From Zantedeschia hybrid cultivar (lineage: Eukaryota > Streptophyta > Magnoliopsida > Alismatales > Araceae), in assembly GCA_030544215.1 (NCBI GenBank), contig JARZZO010000003.1, positions 320,001 to 384,000 of the forward strand: a stretch of 64,000 bases of DNA, read 5' to 3'. The first letter of the stretch is position 1, and each line of letters begins with the position of its first letter. The position numbers and the translations under genes are program-made. The notes below the pieces were generated by a model. That model was not told the origin of the DNA. It saw only the letters and a list, made by a program, of their open reading frames with translations, and made no database searches. Positions 10,937 through 22,760 of this stretch are shown here, piece after piece.

Positions 10937-11760
10937 AGCTTACTCGCAAGAAGGGGGAGGGAGTCTCTCCTAAACCGAATGCTGCCTCAAGCCTCCAAGC
11001 TCCACCGGCGATGCGCTCTGAGGGACGGAGAACCTCCCACGGTGGCCGGCGAGCTTGGACGAAGCCTTCAGGAAGCTAGCCTTTCGCTGGAGAAGGAAGA
11101 AGAGCTCGGATGATCGCAAGGGAAACGCAAGCGCAGCAGCAGGAAGAAGAACAGTGCCCTGCTGAGGGCTTGTATTTATAAGTCCATTCAAAGCGCCTCC
11201 CGCCGAAGCCAACGGCCGAGATCATCCCGCTCGTCCCCTCGCTCCTCTCGGATGCCCGCCACGTGCACCATCCTTCGGCAATGATGACGGGCCGGCTCCG
11301 GGACTCGAAGCAAAGCGATCAACGGCCGTGAGCGCCCCGACCCTTCAGCTAACCTCTCGGATGCCCGCCACGTGTCCCGACCCGCGTGCGACGAAGGGAT
11401 CGGCGGTAATCCGAGTGGAGCCTCGGGCAGAGAGCCGAGGCGATCCGCGAGCGGTCAGAATCCTTTTGTGCTTTTTATGGAGCGGCTGGATGCGCGACGC
11501 GTGTCCCGTGCTTCCTCGCGAGGCGACGCGCCATCCCGTCCATTTAATGAAGCCTGACATGAATCAGAGGGCTCGTCCCTTCGGCTTCTGAGCTCTGAGC
11601 CTTCGTCGCCACTCCGAGCGAAGACGAAGCAACCGCGTAGCCCTCGGCCGACCGAGGGCACCCTCTTCCCAGTGAAAAAAGAACAGACCTTCAGGTAAGA
11701 CACCTGTTATGACACTCTTCTGACAGCTTCGGGCTATACTCTCGCCATCTCAGAACTGAG
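10937..11760. other. Non-coding spacer between the antisense ORF and the polypurine tract
   Basis: No convincing ORF. The motif 'ggatgcccgccacgtg' occurs twice (near 11250 and 11357), as an imperfect local duplication. This stretch should contain the promoter of the antisense ORF if it is transcribed: 'cttgtatttataag' near 11168-11181 reads on the minus strand as CTTATAAATACAAG, a plausible TATA box about 235 bp upstream of the ORF start. Confidence 0.4.
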
Positions 11761-11778
11761 GAAGACGAGAGTGGGGGG
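11761..11778 (+). other. Polypurine tract
   Basis: A purine-rich stretch (gaagacgagagtgggggg) ends 5 bp before the 3' LTR, the expected place for priming plus-strand DNA synthesis. Confidence 0.75.
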
Positions 11779-11783
11779 CTATG

Positions 11784-13018
11784 TGATGAGGCAGAATCCG
11801 ATTCGGCCCATTAAAACAAGCCCAAACCCCATTCACCCCAACAGCAGCAGTACCAGGCCCTCCGGGAGCCTTCGGCCCGTCAGCGGCCCAGCAGCCTTCG
11901 GCCCATAAGCGGCACCGTCGCTCTCGGCCCAACAGGCTTCAGCCCGTCAGCGGCCCACCAGCCTACGGCCCAGGAGCAGCGCGGCAGCCCAGGGCCCAAC
12001 GGGCTTCGGCCCGTCAGCGGCCCAACCCCCTTCGGCCCGGTAGCCGAATCCGGCCCACTCCGGTGGCGGATCGGACACTATGGCGGTTTATCAGTAAGAC
12101 CTCATTTAGTCCTATATCGGCTGCCACCGTTAACCATCCGCTATCCTTTGCTATAAATACCCCGCTATTTATGGCCAATGGAGGGCAAGGCAACGGATAC
12201 TTCCCCAAGCCTCCGAGACCCTTTAAAGGACTACTGTCCGAAAAGCATTAAAGCTACTCTCTTTACCTTCTGAATCGAATCTTCTTCAGGAGCTAACTTG
12301 ACCGTCGGAGGGGGTTCCCCAGGGCTGAAGCCCGGGACTCCTGCTGACCGGTTTTCTTCTTCTCTCCATCCTGCAGGAGCTCGGTTCGAATCTTCGCCGA
12401 CCTTCCCGAGTCGGTATCGGCCGCCGACCTCGGATTCCTCTCCCTGGTCTCGACGCCGTACGCCGGCTGCTCCAAGACAGGAGACTCGGTCTCGCGCTGA
12501 AGGAGCCTTCGGGCTCACTATCCAAGGGCAAGCCCACTCCGAGTCACCTTCGGCCTCGGACCTTCGGCTTCGGTTCCGTCGCCTGCCGACCGTTCGGCCG
12601 AGAGAAGCTTCGCCCGCACCGCACCTTCGTCCGTCGAAGGAGCTTCGGCTCACTATCCAAGGGCAAGCCCACTCCGAGTCGCCTCCGGCCTCGGACCTTC
12701 GGCTTCGGCTTCGTCGCCTGTCGACAAGCAGACGGAAGAAGACTCATCTGCGCCGCTCCTTCGTCCGCCGAAGGAGCTTCGGCCCCAGACAGGAGACTCG
12801 GTCTCGCGCTGAAGGAGCCTTCGGCTCACTATCCAAGAACAAATCCGGCGACCGACCGAGCCTCCCGCAGGCTGGTCCAGGTCAACCGAAGTAGCCACGT
12901 CTTCGCCTTGTCGCGGATCCCCGTCGGGCCCCTTCAAACACCGATCCGGCCCAGCTCCGGATCTTCTTCTTCGGATTCCAGCTCCGGAATCCGGTCGTGA
13001 TAGATCCAGTCTACATCA
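11784..13018 (+). repeat. 3' LTR (1235 bp)
   Basis: Begins TGATGAGGCAG and ends CTACATCA as in the 5' copy. It carries an extra 135 bp because a unit containing 'ctcactatccaagggcaagc' is present twice (about 12499-12585 and 12636-12720), separated by sequence missing from the 5' LTR. Confidence 0.95.
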
Positions 13019-13023
13019 GGTAG
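13019..13023. repeat. Target-site duplication, right copy (GGTAG)
   Basis: Exact copy of 1975-1979, directly after the 3' LTR. Confidence 0.9.
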
Positions 13024-14587
13024 CGATAACGACGATGATGGTGATGATGAGAACCAGGTGGGTGGGGTTTGTAGAGCTTGGCTATGAAAAGCGTGAGAGG
13101 CAGTGACAATCATGATTTGCCGTATCGGATTGATTCGAACGATTCATACTGTATTAAGACAAATCTCGATTGATGCGATTCAATCGAATCTAAACTGTGA
13201 CTCAATCGAGTCGACACGAGTCGACCCGACTCGTACCGGATCATAAAAATTCGAGTCGATCCAACTCTTTGAATCGACGAACCTTGGTGACTGCACAATG
13301 TACAAAGTTATAGTAAGCATCTAGTTTACTTGGTCACGGTATACCACGTTGAGCCTGAGCGCATCCTGTTAAGGTGAGGTAGCAGCCTTACCGTTATCAT
13401 TTAAAGAAGGGATGCCTTTTTATCTTTATTTTTATCATTTTATATCCTTTATGCGTCTTTTTCCTTTAAAATCATCAAAAACAGACAAACTATCAAATAA
13501 CTATGCGGATCCAAACTTCTTGTTATGTTGCTTCCAAGAGTAAAAAATGACGAGAAATCTAGTTTCGAAATATAACCATTTATGTTCTTTCAAAGTAACT
13601 ACAGTAGTACACAGAATTTCTACTCATCAAACATGTGAGGTGCGTGTGAGGCAGGACTTTATTAACGAACAGGTGAGAAATAAGAGCAGTGTAAGAGATG
13701 TGATCTACAGTCAAATTGAGCAAATTACAATGGATGAATCACCGGACTATGGATTCAAAAGTAAATATATCCTTTTTTTATCCAAAATTATTTAGATACA
13801 AATAACATCTTCATATATATATACATATGTTTTTAAAATAGACAGATATAGATATTCAAGCACACATTTAACATTTGTTCATCTGACGAGAGCTTTCAGA
13901 GGTGCCCTATTATGTGTGGTGCATACTTTACGCATAGTGAAATCTATATCAGTGTTACATAATTTTCTTTTATTTGGAGAGCCACACATTTTATCTCTTC
14001 TTGACACAGGATCACTCGGAATGTTACCGATGATTGAATATGACATGTGGCGAGTTACTCGTCATTTTTCTTTCTGTCCCTTTTTCACCATTTCCTTATT
14101 CGATGTATCTGTTAAAGCATTATTGGAAAATGCCCTAAAACAAGCTACTTGACGGGAAAAAGAACCAGCCACAAAGAGTCACTCTTGTTATTCCTTCATG
14201 GATGTGAACCTTACCCTCAAACATGATTTATCTTTTTCTAGTAAAATGTGTATCACCACCATCCGTTAAAAAATGGAAAAGAGAGAAGGAGAAGGTATCA
14301 CCATAGTCGTTAAACAGAAAAGAAACACCATGAGAATTAGACAAGGAATGAGATCAGGATTTCACCATTAGAAAACCAACCTTAGAAGGAAAAAGAAAGG
14401 TCCAAAGCCCTCAAATCTTTGTTTAGAGAGACAATCTCAGCATATTTACAAAGATTAAGAAAAAGGGCAAAAGAGAGGTGATAACAGAATGACAGATGCA
14501 TCCACAGTGAAAAATCATTGTCTTGGCGGAGAACACAGTCAAAAGCACCGACTGCTTGCCAAACTGGCCCGAAGCCTTGCTCTTTTC
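13024..14587. other. Intergenic region between the retrotransposon and the PHR1-like gene
   Basis: A CG-containing block of 'tcgattgat/gattcaatcga/cgagtcgaccc' motifs at about 13110-13295 resembles the subterminal regions of hAT-related elements elsewhere in this window, but I could not define its ends. The rest is AT-rich with no convincing gene. The last few hundred bases (about 14150-14587) probably include the 3' untranslated region of the minus-strand gene. Confidence 0.4.
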
Positions 14588-17500
14588 TCATTCGCAAGTT
14601 GCTGATTCTGAGCTTGAATCAGTTTCCTTCCGCTTACGCAAATGGCGTGGCGAAGCAGAGACCAGTTTGGATTCAACTTGATCTGGTGACACATGATTTA
14701 ATCGAGGGGATTGAAGCTGCACTCCAGAACTATGATGCTGCTCAGTTGATGAGGGCGAACTTTGGGAGACAAGTGAGCTGCTCGCTTTCTGCTGTTCTTC
14801 CAGTATCTTCTGTAAGTATCTGGCATTCTCCTCTATTCGCAACTGAAGAGCCCTCTGTACCTACCAGGATGAAAAATGCCAATCATAGGACTTAAGTTAC
14901 AACAAGCTAGAGGGGTACCATCAATCAGCTACTGTATGCAGTTAAATGCCAAAGGACGATTTCTCTAAAAAATGCTATGGCCCAACATGTGAAGAAGTGT
15001 TCCCTGCATCCCTCTGGCCAGCCATTAAAATGATTTTGTACAATGTACATTTTGGTCAGCATAATACATTCTCCCTTCCGACTCCACTTTTCAGAGACGT
15101 GATTCCAAAATGAGAATTCTATCTGACAAATACACTTGACTCTGCAGGTGTTGGCTCTGCAGACGCCTTCTCTGGAGAGACTGATGCTCTTTCTGTCATG
15201 AATTAGCTGTCTTTTCCATATTTAGGCAAAAGACTAAAAATGCCATCAAACTTTCACCTGTTCTTGGAATGAAGTAAGTTTTTCATTCATCAAAAGAATG
15301 TCACTAAGCAAAACAATGTGTTTTAAGATTTTGATGCCTTGCAAACCACAATGTTGATGTCAAAACATACTACAATAGCAAAGTCTCAAAATGATTGTGG
15401 AAGCCAGAGTTGTTATAAGGCTGACAAAGCTTGATGGATCCTTCACCAAGTTAGCAATGTAAGTTGATAATGGCAATGATGATTACAATGATACTAAGTT
15501 GGATTCATAGCTCCAACCTCATATTCTAAATCATTTTCATGAATTAAATAGAGTGACAGTAAAACCTCCCTCTTTGTCTCTGTTATTCTCACAATTTTAA
15601 CAGAAGGATGCGTGGAGTCATAATTTCTTCAGTGCATAATGAAATAGGAATTGGGAAAATAGTATTAATATATAACAAAGTCCTTTAATTTCTTCAATCT
15701 ACAATAATGTGTTGAACCTGAATTTCAACTTACTTCAAGTTGCTCGTGGAGCTGTTTCTGAACCACCATTTGCATTCGCAGTGCCTCCATCACTTGCATG
15801 TTCCTACAAAAGAAATAAAAGAGAAAGTTATAATAGTGTAGGACTCAACTTGTGAGATGGCCCATGTGTGTGCATGTGTGTGTGGGTGGGTGGGGGGGGG
15901 GGGTGCGATTTGCTTACTGCTTGATGCTTGAATCGCCTTCATTGCTTAGTGAAGGTGTGTTCTTTCCTTCTGAGGAAGGCATCCTCTTCTCTTGAGAACC
16001 TACAGTCATCAACCATGAAAGTACAGATGTGTCAAATTTCATATGACAGATATTTGCTTAAATTAGGCTAAAAACTAGACCATGTACTGCTTTAGACATC
16101 CCCCAATTTTGAAATGATTCTCATGGGCTAGAACTTAGAATGGACTTATAAGGAGAAAGCTGAAGATCAATGGGCCTTAAAGAAAGCTGCTCGGTGACAA
16201 GGATTCACTAGACATCACATTGCAGCTTGCAGTAATGATAAAGTGCAAGAGAACACAGTGAGAAAATGCATCTCAACTCAACTCATCTTAACCAAGCCTT
16301 AATTCCAAATAATTGGAGTCGGCTATATGGATTCTCTGTCTCCACTCTAACGATTTTGGGCTACCTCTTCTGAAAGGTTTAAAGCTTCCAAATCATATTG
16401 TATTACCCTCTTCCAAGTTAATCTATGTCTACCCCTTCCTTTCTTCCCCTCCTCTATCCTAATATGCTCAACTTTTCTAACTGGAGCCTCCCTATGTCTA
16501 TGCCTAATATGCCAAAACCATCTCAGTGTCCCTTCTCTCAATTTGTCCTTAATTGGTAACACTCCTACCTTTTTTATAATATATTCATTACGACTTTTAT
16601 CTAGCCTAGTATGTCCGCACATCCACCTTAATATTCTCATCTCGGCAACACTCATCTTGGAGACATGTTGTCCCTTCATCGCCCAACACTCGCTATCATA
16701 TAACATTGCAGGTCTTATCGCCGTATGGTAGAATTTTTTTTTCAACTTCGTTGGGATCTTGCGGTCACACAAGATTCCCGTGGCAAGTCTCCACTTCACC
16801 TATCTTGCTTTAATACTATGGCTAACATCATCATCGCACCCTCCGTCTTCTTGGAGGATCGAACTAAGATATTTGAAATGGGTGCTTTGGGGTATTGTCA
16901 TCCCATCCAAGTTTTTTTCCTCCTTTTCGCCTATCTAACCTTCACTAAACTTACAATGCATATATTCTGTCTTAGTTCTATCTAACCTAAAACCCTTAGA
17001 CTGCTCTTCCAAAACTTTAGTTTTTTATTAACTCCCTCTTGCATCTCATCTATCAACACAATATCATCTGCAAACATCATACACCACGGAATGTCTTTTT
17101 GTATATCCTTTGTTAAATCATCTATAACTAATGCGAAAAGATAAAGACTTATTGTTGATCTTTGATGCACTCTAACGGAAATAGGAAAATATCTTGTTTT
17201 CCCTCCAACTGTACGAATACTAGTAGTTGCTCCTTCATACATGTCTTTTAATATTTATATGTACCTAGTAAATACCCTCTTGCGCTTCAACACCCACCAC
17301 AAGACATCTCTTGGAACTCTATCATAGGCCTTCTCCAAATCGATGAACACCATATGTAGATCTTTCTTCATATCTCTATATTTCTCTATCAAGCTCCTAA
17401 TGAGAAAGATAGCTTCTATAGTTGATCGACTTGGCATAAAGCCGAATTGATTGGCCGAGATAGTTGTGTCACAATGTAAACGATGTTCCACAACTCTCTC

Positions 17501-20375
17501 CCACAACTTCATAGTATGACTCATTAGCTTAATTCCTCTATAATTTGAGCAGTTCTGGATGTTTTCTTTGTTTTTAAAAATAGGTACAAGAGTGCTCTTC
17601 CTCCATTCATCTGACATTTTCTTAGATACTAGGATCTTGTTAAACAATCGGATCAACCATTCCACGCCTACATCTTCTAGATATTTTCACACTTCAATAG
17701 GAATTTCATCAGGACCACAAGCTTTACCTACTCTCATCCTCTTCAATGCTTCCTTGACTTTTGAAAATCTAATCCTCCTAGTATAGTTCACATTACGCTC
17801 TGTTGTACATTCTATGCTCACTATGTTTTCACTATGATTATCATTAAAATGTGATTAAGTGCGTACTGCATATTATTTGTGTAGATGAAAATGTTCCCAT
17901 TACATGTTTTAGTCCTGTCAGGAGTGATGTAGACTTCTTCCTCACTCCCTCTCCATCACCTTTTATAGTTGACCCATGCATAATCTTACATTTATCTCTT
18001 GGTCCTAAAGAAACGCAGCAGTCCAATTGAAGTGTGATGTCAAAAATCTTCTATCTATGCACAATATATTATCATAGTTCAATGTCATAATGCATGCATA
18101 TTGTGGCAGAAAAAAGAAAGAATATGAGGTAGAACCCCACTCTGTCCTCATCAATCTGTTTTGGGAACCTGCTAAGTCATTTCTGGAAGCATATGTACAG
18201 CTGACTTCACATTAATTAGACCGTAGGTATGATTGACTGTTTCTGACCTTGACAATTAAATGGGATAAAAAGGGTCCACTTTAGGCATAGAAATAAGAAG
18301 ACCAGCTATCTTTTGATCCAAATGCTATTCAGATGTCAAGAAAATCCTACATAGAAGGCAGAAATGTGCAGTGAACAATTATATGATCTTATATAGGCAT
18401 GTCTTAAATGATCCCACTATTTACCTTCTGTTGTCTCTGGAAGATATTTTGCCACCCGGTACTTCTGCAATTCACAATGAACTAAGATAGCATCATTCTG
18501 TTGTAAATGAATTTTCACAAGCTCCAGTTGTAAAACTTAACTAGATGTTCATACCTGCAAGTGACTCTTCACATGATATATTGTCAAACCCTCAACATCC
18601 ATAAGCTTCAACACACTCTTTGGAGTTGCCTCTGCATGCAATTTGGAGCTCTGTGAGGAAAGATCCTTGGCATGTTTACTTAACAAAAAGTCATGTCTTT
18701 TTTTTCAAGTCAAGATTTGCGTCCTTACTATCAGCTCCATCAAGCTTATTCACAGCTTCTACAAAGCGCTCATGTAGTTCAAGTGTCCACCTCAATCTTG
18801 GCTTATTTGCAGGTGCAGATCCAGAGGTTGAGGGATGTGAGTGTATCCGAAGATTCTGAACATCGTCAGGAGGCGCCAATAGCTGATTCATCTGGTGGCA
18901 TTGAGACGGTATCTGTGGCTTATCATAGATTTCCTGCAGCAAAACAATAATATAAAACAATGAGATTTGACCATTTGATGAAACAAAAATTTAAGCCTTC
19001 AAGGTGCAGAGCTTCTTGGGGACCTCATTAACCAACTAAATATTCCAGAGGCTATTGGTAGATCCAGATGACTGGCTAGACCTTGGTAACCAACACACGG
19101 TATTTGTAACCTAAACAGACATGAAGGCAAGACTTGCTACCATAAGTCCAAGCTCTATGACATCATTAAATGGAGATGCACTAACCTGGTTTAAAAAAAG
19201 ACACCAAAAGAGAACATGGCAAAAGAGATTTTTTTTTTTCCTTTTTTTGAAGAGTGTATGTGTGTGTGGAGAGAGAGAGAGAGAGAGAGAGAAATTTAGT
19301 TCTTATCAAAGGAGAATCTCTAATAAAAAAGAAAGAAACAAATGGAGCATTTAGGGAGCACATACTTACATCCAAATGTGGGCTTTCCTCACCGCCTGTG
19401 ATCGCTATACCAAGCTCTTCTGACAATATCTGTAATTCTAGTTGCTCACTCAATGGCACACCATTATTTGCATAATTCTCACCATGGAAACTCTCTTCTG
19501 GAGCATCCCGAGACAAGCTAAGGAAGTCCTTCATCAGAACATCTGAGCAGTCACTCTCATTGTCTAGGATACTGACGTCCCCAATCGAAACCAATGGAGA
19601 ACCCAAAGAGTGTGCAGAAAAGGCTGGCTTCTCTACCTTAGGGGGGTGTGGGAGGAAGGGCAACTTGCTAATCTTTGAATGGGGCTCTGAGATGGTTGAA
19701 GATGAAGAAAATTGGCTTGTACAAAATGTAGAAGACCGGGAAAACTTGCAATCTGGGGGATGAGAAACAGAAGAAAGGGATTTACTTGGCTCAGGATCAG
19801 GATCTAATCTTTTGCATGGGAAAGGGAGTACTTTTGCTACACTGGATGAATTATGCACTTCCAGTAGTGGAGATGAAGATTGGAATCCATATGTAAAATC
19901 ATCATCAGGCAATTTTCTACAGTTCAATGCTTCATTACACGGATTATGAGCCAAAGTTGCAGAATGATAGGAGAGATTCCCTTCTTCAGGAGAGCTGCTC
20001 TGCTTCACTTTGGTGACACTTTGTTTGTTCATGGTACTTAATTGAGTACGATGTTCTAGATCTGAAACTCAACAATCAGAGAATTAGTCTTCTTCGAACC
20101 ATACATGTCCTCAATATTTTCATTGTCAAGATGAACTTAAAATGTTAGATGCGAAAATCATCAGAGAAGCATCACTACTAAGATATAGATGAATTTGAAA
20201 GCTTGGATCCAGAGGGAGTGAAATCCCAGGCGATAGTAGGCAGACACAAGCATTGTTATTTGTTCCTTCATTAAGAGGACCCTATGTATTCTTCATTAAA
20301 AGAATCTTAAAGTCACAAACGAGAAATGGAAAGAAATATGTCTAAGCAGTGAGCAGGCATACCTGCAGCATCCAT
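14588..20375 (-). CDS. PHR1-like: MYB-CC transcription factor, PHOSPHATE STARVATION RESPONSE 1-like
   Basis: Exons on the minus strand: 20375-20363, 20061-19370, 18933-18729, 18631-18555, 18464-18425, 15999-15918, 15803-15734, 14860-14588; all introns GT-AG and all phases close (483 aa; 469 aa if translation starts at the in-frame ATG at 20032). Residues of the long second exon are Ser/Pro-rich with acidic patches (LPFLPHPPK, SDCSDVLMKDFLSL), as in PHR1 N-termini. The GARP-type MYB domain spans three exons: KPRLRWTLELHERF, then DKATPKSVLKLMDVEGLTI, ending SHLQKYR. The coiled-coil domain contains EALRMQM, LHEQLE and QLRIEENARYLQ. Known members bind P1BS sites (GNATATNC) as dimers and activate phosphate-starvation genes under SPX control. 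Oddity: the nearly invariant Pro of RWTPELHERF is Leu, and the NKLGG Gly is Asp. A TAG two codons before ATG 20375 supports it as the first in-frame start. Confidence 0.88.
16265..17830 (-). mobile_element. RTE-type non-LTR retrotransposon remnant in an intron of the PHR1-like gene
   Basis: Three broken minus-strand frames, in order: 17665-17255 (fingers/palm of reverse transcriptase: PIFKNKENIQNCSNYRGIKL, SANQFGFMPSRSTIEAIF, VFIDLEKAYDRVPRDVLW), 17242-16982 (CMMFADDIVLID with the catalytic FADD) and 16799-16347 (C-terminal region: GSECWA-like motif, RWMCGHTRLDKSRNE, GRGRHRLTWKRVIQ). Wording and order match plant RTE LINEs. The 3' end lies at about 16265-16290 in a short 'caactcaactcatctta' repeat, the kind of microsatellite tail RTE elements carry. 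Frameshifts and stops separate the pieces, and the 5' end (endonuclease) is missing. It has the same orientation as the host gene and enlarges the intron between exons 15999 and 18425. Confidence 0.8.
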
Positions 20376-22417
20376 AGCCTAGATATCTCCTGATCATTTT
20401 TTTGGTTACATGACTTGACAGTTGGAATGTTTAATTTAAATATTCAGATAATTTTAAATCAAATATGAATGAATAGTCCTGACCCTTATATGATGGATAA
20501 TCAATGTGACAATTAGTTCCTCAGCTTATTTCATGCCAAAGTTGGCCTAAGGATATGGTTATTATCCAACTTAATAAATGAATAGTCCTGACCTTTATAT
20601 GATGGATAATCAATGTGACAATTAGTTCCTCAGCTTATTTCATGCCAAAGTTGGCCTAAGGAGATGGTTATTATCCAACTTAATAAATGATAGTTGCGTA
20701 TGACTTTATCTAAAAAAGCCAAAAGCTATTTGTGGCATTGAAAAAGAAATAGTTAGAAAAATTGCTGCAGGTAACAGGAAAATTCTATAAGAATGTAATA
20801 TGGCAATTGCAAAAGAAAGAGATAAGAAAAGCTGACAGGTTGTTACAGCAGTTGGTGTAGCATGGCACTTACTATGGTGCAATGGCAGTGGAGGATTTAA
20901 AACCTACTTCAGTGAAAGTGCGAAATGTATGTCGATTTGACACAAACACACTAGGACTCTTTTCCCAGACTTGTATGAAGGAAAGAATAAAAGGTTGTAA
21001 CGGAGGTGAGGAAGAAGAAAAGGTCACAAAACTTGCGAAAATGGTCTTCTATATCTCTCAGGCAAAAATATTCTTCCATGTGCATTTCTTCCAGTCTCAC
21101 TAAAATTCTGAATCTCTTTGTAGTCAAAGAACAAGGCTAGCTTGGGCATACAAACAAGCATGACCTACTGTCTTTCATGTAGCATGTAGAAAGAAAAGCA
21201 TTGTGTATATGTTGGACAGCATATCGGACAAGAATTATCAGTACCATAAGCACATCAGAGAAGAATTTCAGTAGGATAGCCTGTCAAATAATAGTAAACA
21301 AATTTCCTATCTGATTTCATTGTTGTATCTGATGAAGTGTCGGTTTTTGGATGTACCTTCTATTTACTTATACATAACCAACAGATGTTGAATAAAGTAT
21401 TGGATATCAGGTTCGGCCACACATGTTTGGATGCATAATCCGATAGTTAGCTGTTCAAAAGCACTGTAGAAAGTGAAAAAAAAACTGATGAAAAAGGCCA
21501 TTTTAGAACTGAACATCACAAAACAAATGAAATATTCATTTTAAGCCCATTCCTGAAAAGCCAACCAAAATGCCAATACTTGATGAGGCTATCAAGTTGT
21601 TGGTTACCATTTACATCTCTACCCACATCTCTTAAATGGTACCAAATCCTTAAGAGAAGGGATAGATCTTTTGTTTTTCTGATGTGGAACAATAAACAGA
21701 ACCTGCAAGGGGGGAAAAAATTCTGCAAATTTGATCAATGGGAGTAGATCTTCAGAAGCCTGGACAGAATAGATCTTTGGTACTCGCATCCTTAATATGC
21801 TGGATGTGAACGTTGTAAAGTGACCTGGATTCGCCATCATAAATTTCTGATCAGTAGGACGTTGTGATTTTATGATGGGATGACCAACGTCGTGAAGTGA
21901 ATGACCTGCCACCATAAAGTTCTAATCAGGATAGTGTGATTTTATGATGGGATGACCACTCTTCCAAGTATGAAGAATATGGTTTAAAGAACCCACCAAT
22001 CCTCATCTACACTGGCGAGGGCCACCGGTGATCCAATTTCTAGAGGGAAAATCCATTCCCCATTTAAACCAATAGGCCTGAATCAGCAGGAATTGGTCAA
22101 TAATCATCCGATCCTGGGATCAATCAGATCCAATCCTGATCCTGATGCAGATTGGGTTGTGCCCGCCCAATCTTAGGACCCAATCTGATTCGACAAACCT
22201 AGATGAGTAATGGTCTTCTCACCAGTCTGAAGAATGCTCAACTGATCTGCAATTCTGTGTTCACTGAACCATCAATCGTCCTTTGAGCCTAATTGATTGA
22301 TGGAAATGAATGGAAAAGCCATCCCGTCTCTGTGATTTTCCTGCACCCATACTAAGCATTGCGTTGCTGATCTCATCAGGGTATAGTTGTAAATTTAGTA
22401 TCTTTTTTAGAGATTCT
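20376..22417. other. Upstream region of the PHR1-like gene, no gene seen
   Basis: AT-rich. Contains an exact-period tandem duplication (20468-20690, listed separately), a pair of related ~60-bp segments ending 'ttttatgatgggatgacca' at about 21818-21884 and 21900-21958, and a 'gatccaatcctgatcc' block at about 22020-22200 that resembles a decayed hAT-like island. No coding exon was recognised. Confidence 0.4.
20468..20690. repeat. Tandem duplication, 109-bp period, two copies
   Basis: The segment starting 'aatgaatagtcctgacc' at 20468 repeats from 20577 with only about two base differences (cccttat/cctttat and ggatatgg/ggagatgg). The near identity indicates a recent local duplication in the 5' flank of the PHR1-like gene. 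Confidence 0.9.
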
Positions 22418-22419
22418 AT

Positions 22420-22760
22420 GCAAGCAATTTTCTGGTCCCTGGAGTCTTCACCTGAAAAAGCTCCTTAAAGAAACCAACAACTTCCTTTGCAATATGCTTC
22501 TTATGCTGACAGACTAACTCACAAATATTGCTAGTTTCAATTCTAGATTACCACTCTCTTTGCTTGCCACTGCATGAAAATATGCAATGTGTTCCTCGCT
22601 TTCCTTAAACCATCTATATTTTACCCTATGCTTCCATTTTATTTCATCTCTAAGAAGCCATTCATTGTATTCCTTTTTCACCCTTTCCCATTCTAATTTT
22701 CCTTCCTCACCAAGACCAATCAGAATGGTCTTCTAATACAAGTTTCATATTCTACTAGAA
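22420..22760 (-). mobile_element. L1-type LINE fragment (linker region)
   Basis: Read on the minus strand, this encodes a stretch such as EWERVKKEYNEWLLRDE, then WKHRVKYRWFKESEE and YFHAVAS, the typical spacer between endonuclease and reverse transcriptase of plant L1 elements (the W.K.. FHAVAS pattern). It lies just beyond the poly(A) end of the larger L1 remnant and is probably an older copy into which that L1 inserted. Short and degraded. Confidence 0.5.

Larger units (their letters stand above)
1980..13018 (+). mobile_element. Full-length Ty3/gypsy retrotransposon, Tat lineage (about 11.0 kb)
   Basis: A complete element: LTR, primer site, gag-pol, satellite-like array, antisense ORF, polypurine tract, LTR, bounded by a perfect GGTAG duplication. 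Assignment to the Tat lineage (Retand/Ogre/Grande group) rests on three features known for that clade: a second, archaeal-type RNase H after the normal one, a long segment between pol and the 3' LTR carrying tandem repeats and an antisense ORF, and a primer site beginning TGGCGCCGTC. Coding DNA is GC-rich compared with the AT-rich surroundings. The two LTRs differ at roughly fifteen point positions by eye (about 1.3-1.5%), so the insertion is young. Four in-frame stops in gag-pol and a frameshift in the antisense ORF make this copy non-autonomous; the cis signals look complete. Confidence 0.95.

Noticed and set aside
13110..13295. A bounded hAT MITE
   Set aside because: Subterminal-like motifs and a CCTTG edge are present, but no matching second end or 8-bp duplication was found.
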